A stretch of DNA of 64,000 bases from JBHIKY01 sp042139015. Lineage in GTDB: Bacteria; Bacillota; Bacilli; Bacillales; Marinococcaceae. The stretch spans positions 132,971-196,970 of the forward strand of contig NZ_JBHIKY010000009.1 of the NCBI RefSeq assembly GCF_042139015.1, in the 5' to 3' direction. This document shows positions 62,971 to 64,000 of this stretch, piece by piece. A program made the translations under genes and the position numbers. Positions within the stretch are counted from its first letter, which is position 1. Each line of letters opens with the position of its first letter. Under the pieces are notes generated by a model. It worked only from the letters and a program-made list of their open reading frames with translations, ran no database searches and was not told the DNA's origin.

Positions 62971-63003
62971 AACCCCCACTCTATCATTTAGAGCGGGGGG
63001 TTG
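62971..63003 (+). terminator. C/G-rich hairpin after the SDR gene
   Basis: CCCCC and CTCTA (62973-62983) pair with TAGAG and GGGGG (62989-62999). No T-run follows directly. The form also resembles the subterminal hairpins of IS200/IS605-type elements, and a gene fragment starts just after it, so it could be an element end rather than a terminator. Confidence 0.45.
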
Positions 63004-63116
63004 AGTTAGAGCTTTTGAAGCGCCTCCTTAGTTATTATAAAGTGATGGTATACCTGGAAATAGGATTATTCAATAAAATTTTTACACCGGAATGTCACGA
63101 TCGTCCATTCCATCAA

Positions 63117-63242
63117 CAAAAGTCCAATAGAACTCTTGATGCTGCCAAACTATTTATTGCGATGATTCCAGTATTAGTGGTATATCCTTTTTTACAGCGT
63201 TTCTTTATACATGGAATAACGCTTGGTTCGGTGAAAGAATAA
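63117..63242 (+). pseudogene. C-terminal fragment of an LplC-type ABC permease
   Basis: The end of the frame reads SNRTLDAAKLFIAMIPVLVV then FFIHGITLGSVKE. This aligns with the last 42 residues of the permease at 44798 (NQRTVESAQIFIAALPMLIV...FVKGIVLGSEKE). The sequence before it does not match a permease, so the gene is truncated at its 5' side. It is a remnant of a seventh importer rather than a functional gene. Confidence 0.8.
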
Positions 63243-63247
63243 TAATT

Positions 63248-63604
63248 TTATGGTAATGATATCCCCTGTGGGAGCAGCAGACCGGTTACTACGGTCAAGC
63301 CGATCATGGAAAAGGCGATAATTTTCATATAGGCAGGAACATGGTGCTTTGATTGCTGAACAAAATATATTTCCATCACTGCAATGGTAGAGATTCCAAG
63401 GACTATCTTAAAAAGCCCACCCAGGTTGACCGGCACTAAGCCAAGCAGCATGACTCCCGTCAATGCAATAAATAAATACAGCAGCCGCAGCAATTGGTGA
63501 TAGATGATTGCTGCTATTTTTATTCGATATTTTTTTAGAAGAATTACGGTGAGAAACAGAAGAATTGCTGCGATAATGGCGTATAGATGTAACTGAATAA
63601 TCAT
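63248..63604 (-). CDS. YisL-like DUF1516 membrane protein
   Basis: A 118-residue membrane protein, the length usual for the YisL/DUF1516 family, with four hydrophobic segments. Family-like features are IYHQLLRLLYLFIALTGVML and VLGISTIAVMEIYFV. GGGGGAAAG precedes the ATG. It is not related to the sugar genes and probably marks the right border of the carbohydrate region. Function unknown. Confidence 0.85.
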   Translation of the reverse strand: MIIQLHLYAIIAAILLFLTVILLKKYRIKIAAIIYHQLLRLLYLFIALTGVMLLGLVPVNLGGLFKIVLGISTIAVMEIYFVQQSKHHVPAYMKIIAFSMIGLTVVTGLLLPQGISLP

Positions 63605-63666
63605 AACTTTCCCCCGGCTTAGTATTATGGCGTACTTTTATTTTACGAGAAAAGCCGAAGTAAAAA

Positions 63667-63698
63667 AAGAAGGCTGCGGACAGTTGCCGCACCTTCTT
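63667..63698 (-). terminator. Leftward terminator
   Basis: AAGAAGGCTGCGG (63667-63679) pairs with CCGCACCTTCTT (63687-63698), with one mismatch. Read leftward it ends in a T-run. The gene it serves, further right, was not identified. Confidence 0.65.
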
Positions 63699-64000
63699 AC
63701 ATCTTCACCTTAGTTGTGTTGAGCTGCGGCAAGCCAGCCGCGGCCATTTCTCCGGACACCGATTCCGTTATCGGCCGAAAAGCAGACCAAATTACAAGTG
63801 ATTCAGGCAAGTAGGGTATCTGATGTCCGCCAACCTCTCGAAAATAACATATTTTGATAGAATAACGGATCTCATGGACCTCTGTCAAGAAAGTGGACAC
63901 CCTTTAACAGAATAGGAATGATGCGATGGTGACAGCTACAGATCATTCTTCCCTATGTTTCAATCGTAGATGATCTCGCAGAAGCGTCAAGCCCAGCCCG
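63699..64000. repeat. Right-end stretch with Bacillaceae-type repeat and possible IS end
   Basis: On the minus strand the stretch contains GCGGACATCAGATACCC, GATAACGGAATCGGTGTCCG and TTGCCGCAG. This motif order matches the repeat at 56845-56965. Around 63884-63900 TGTCAAGAAAGTGGACA resembles the ends of IS3-type elements, but no transposase is visible. The frame at 63697-63900 is explained by the repeat and is not called. Confidence 0.4.

Noticed and set aside
63697..63900. 67-residue minus-strand frame at the right end
   Set aside because: Its sequence is largely accounted for by the GCGGACATC/GTGTCCGGAGAA repeat also present near 56850, and its stop lies inside a terminator stem.
1..64000. 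CRISPR arrays, rRNA, tRNA, prophage or defence system
   Set aside because: No regularly spaced direct repeats, RNA gene signatures, integrase or phage genes, or defence-type nucleases were seen on either strand.

Overview
The window looks like part of a carbohydrate-utilisation region from a Gram-positive, low-to-mid GC, spore-former-type Bacillaceae chromosome. The evidence is strong AGGAGG ribosome-binding sites with frequent TTG and GTG starts, Bacillus-type lipoprotein signal peptides, CcpA-type cre sites, a ROK-family XylR, YesL (DUF624) and YisL (DUF1516) proteins, and intergenic repeats of Bacillaceae type. The very acidic mature solute-binding proteins would suit a halophile or alkaliphile, but that is inference. 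No rRNA, tRNA, CRISPR array or intact transposase was seen.

Layout. At 1-55 the start of a leftward gene leaves the window. At 366-6867 a LacI regulator, an ABC importer and a GH36 alpha-galactosidase form one alpha-galactoside module. At 7326-14007 a second, closely related LacI regulator precedes an unrelated ABC importer, a GH4 alpha-galactosidase (melA, opposite strand) and an AraC regulator. At 14053-16060 lie larB and the two halves of larC, the halves on opposite strands. At 16262-25063 a ROK repressor controls an importer, two Gfo/Idh oxidoreductases, a truncated ROK kinase, nagA and nagB (amino-sugar use). At 25480-28743 are a frameshifted DUF2294 gene, two unrecognised proteins and an NlpC/P60-like protein lacking its catalytic cysteine. 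At 28860-32973 are a LacI regulator, two Gfo/Idh oxidoreductases and a TIM-barrel isomerase.

At 33398-39910 are a YesL-like protein, an importer and two more Gfo/Idh enzymes, followed by a uxuA remnant. At 40548-51191 a second YesL-like protein, a GntR regulator and an LplABC-type importer lead into a GH52 beta-xylosidase (frameshifted), a GH67 alpha-glucuronidase (in-frame amber) and a sorbitol/xylitol-type dehydrogenase. At 51688-56465, leftward, a XylR-operator-controlled importer and a GH43 beta-xylosidase are bracketed by inverted copies of a 290-bp repeat. At 57845-62909 are xylR, xylA, xylB and an SDR enzyme. The right end holds a permease fragment, a DUF1516 gene and repeats.

How it works together. 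Six importers (one binding protein and two permeases each) carry no ATPase gene, so a shared MsmX-type ATPase elsewhere is expected. Alpha-galactosides are cleaved inside the cell by GH36 and GH4 enzymes. Xylo-oligosaccharides enter through the XylR/CcpA-controlled importer, are cleaved by GH43 and pass through XylA and XylB. The glucuronoxylan arm (GH52, GH67, UxuA) appears to be decaying: each of the three genes is broken by a different lesion.

The most unusual observations are the convergent split larC, the coordinated decay of glucuronoxylan use, the inverted repeat pair around the xylan importer, a pair of matching 25-bp ROK operators, and a possible three-way-junction RNA between a regulator and its transporter.
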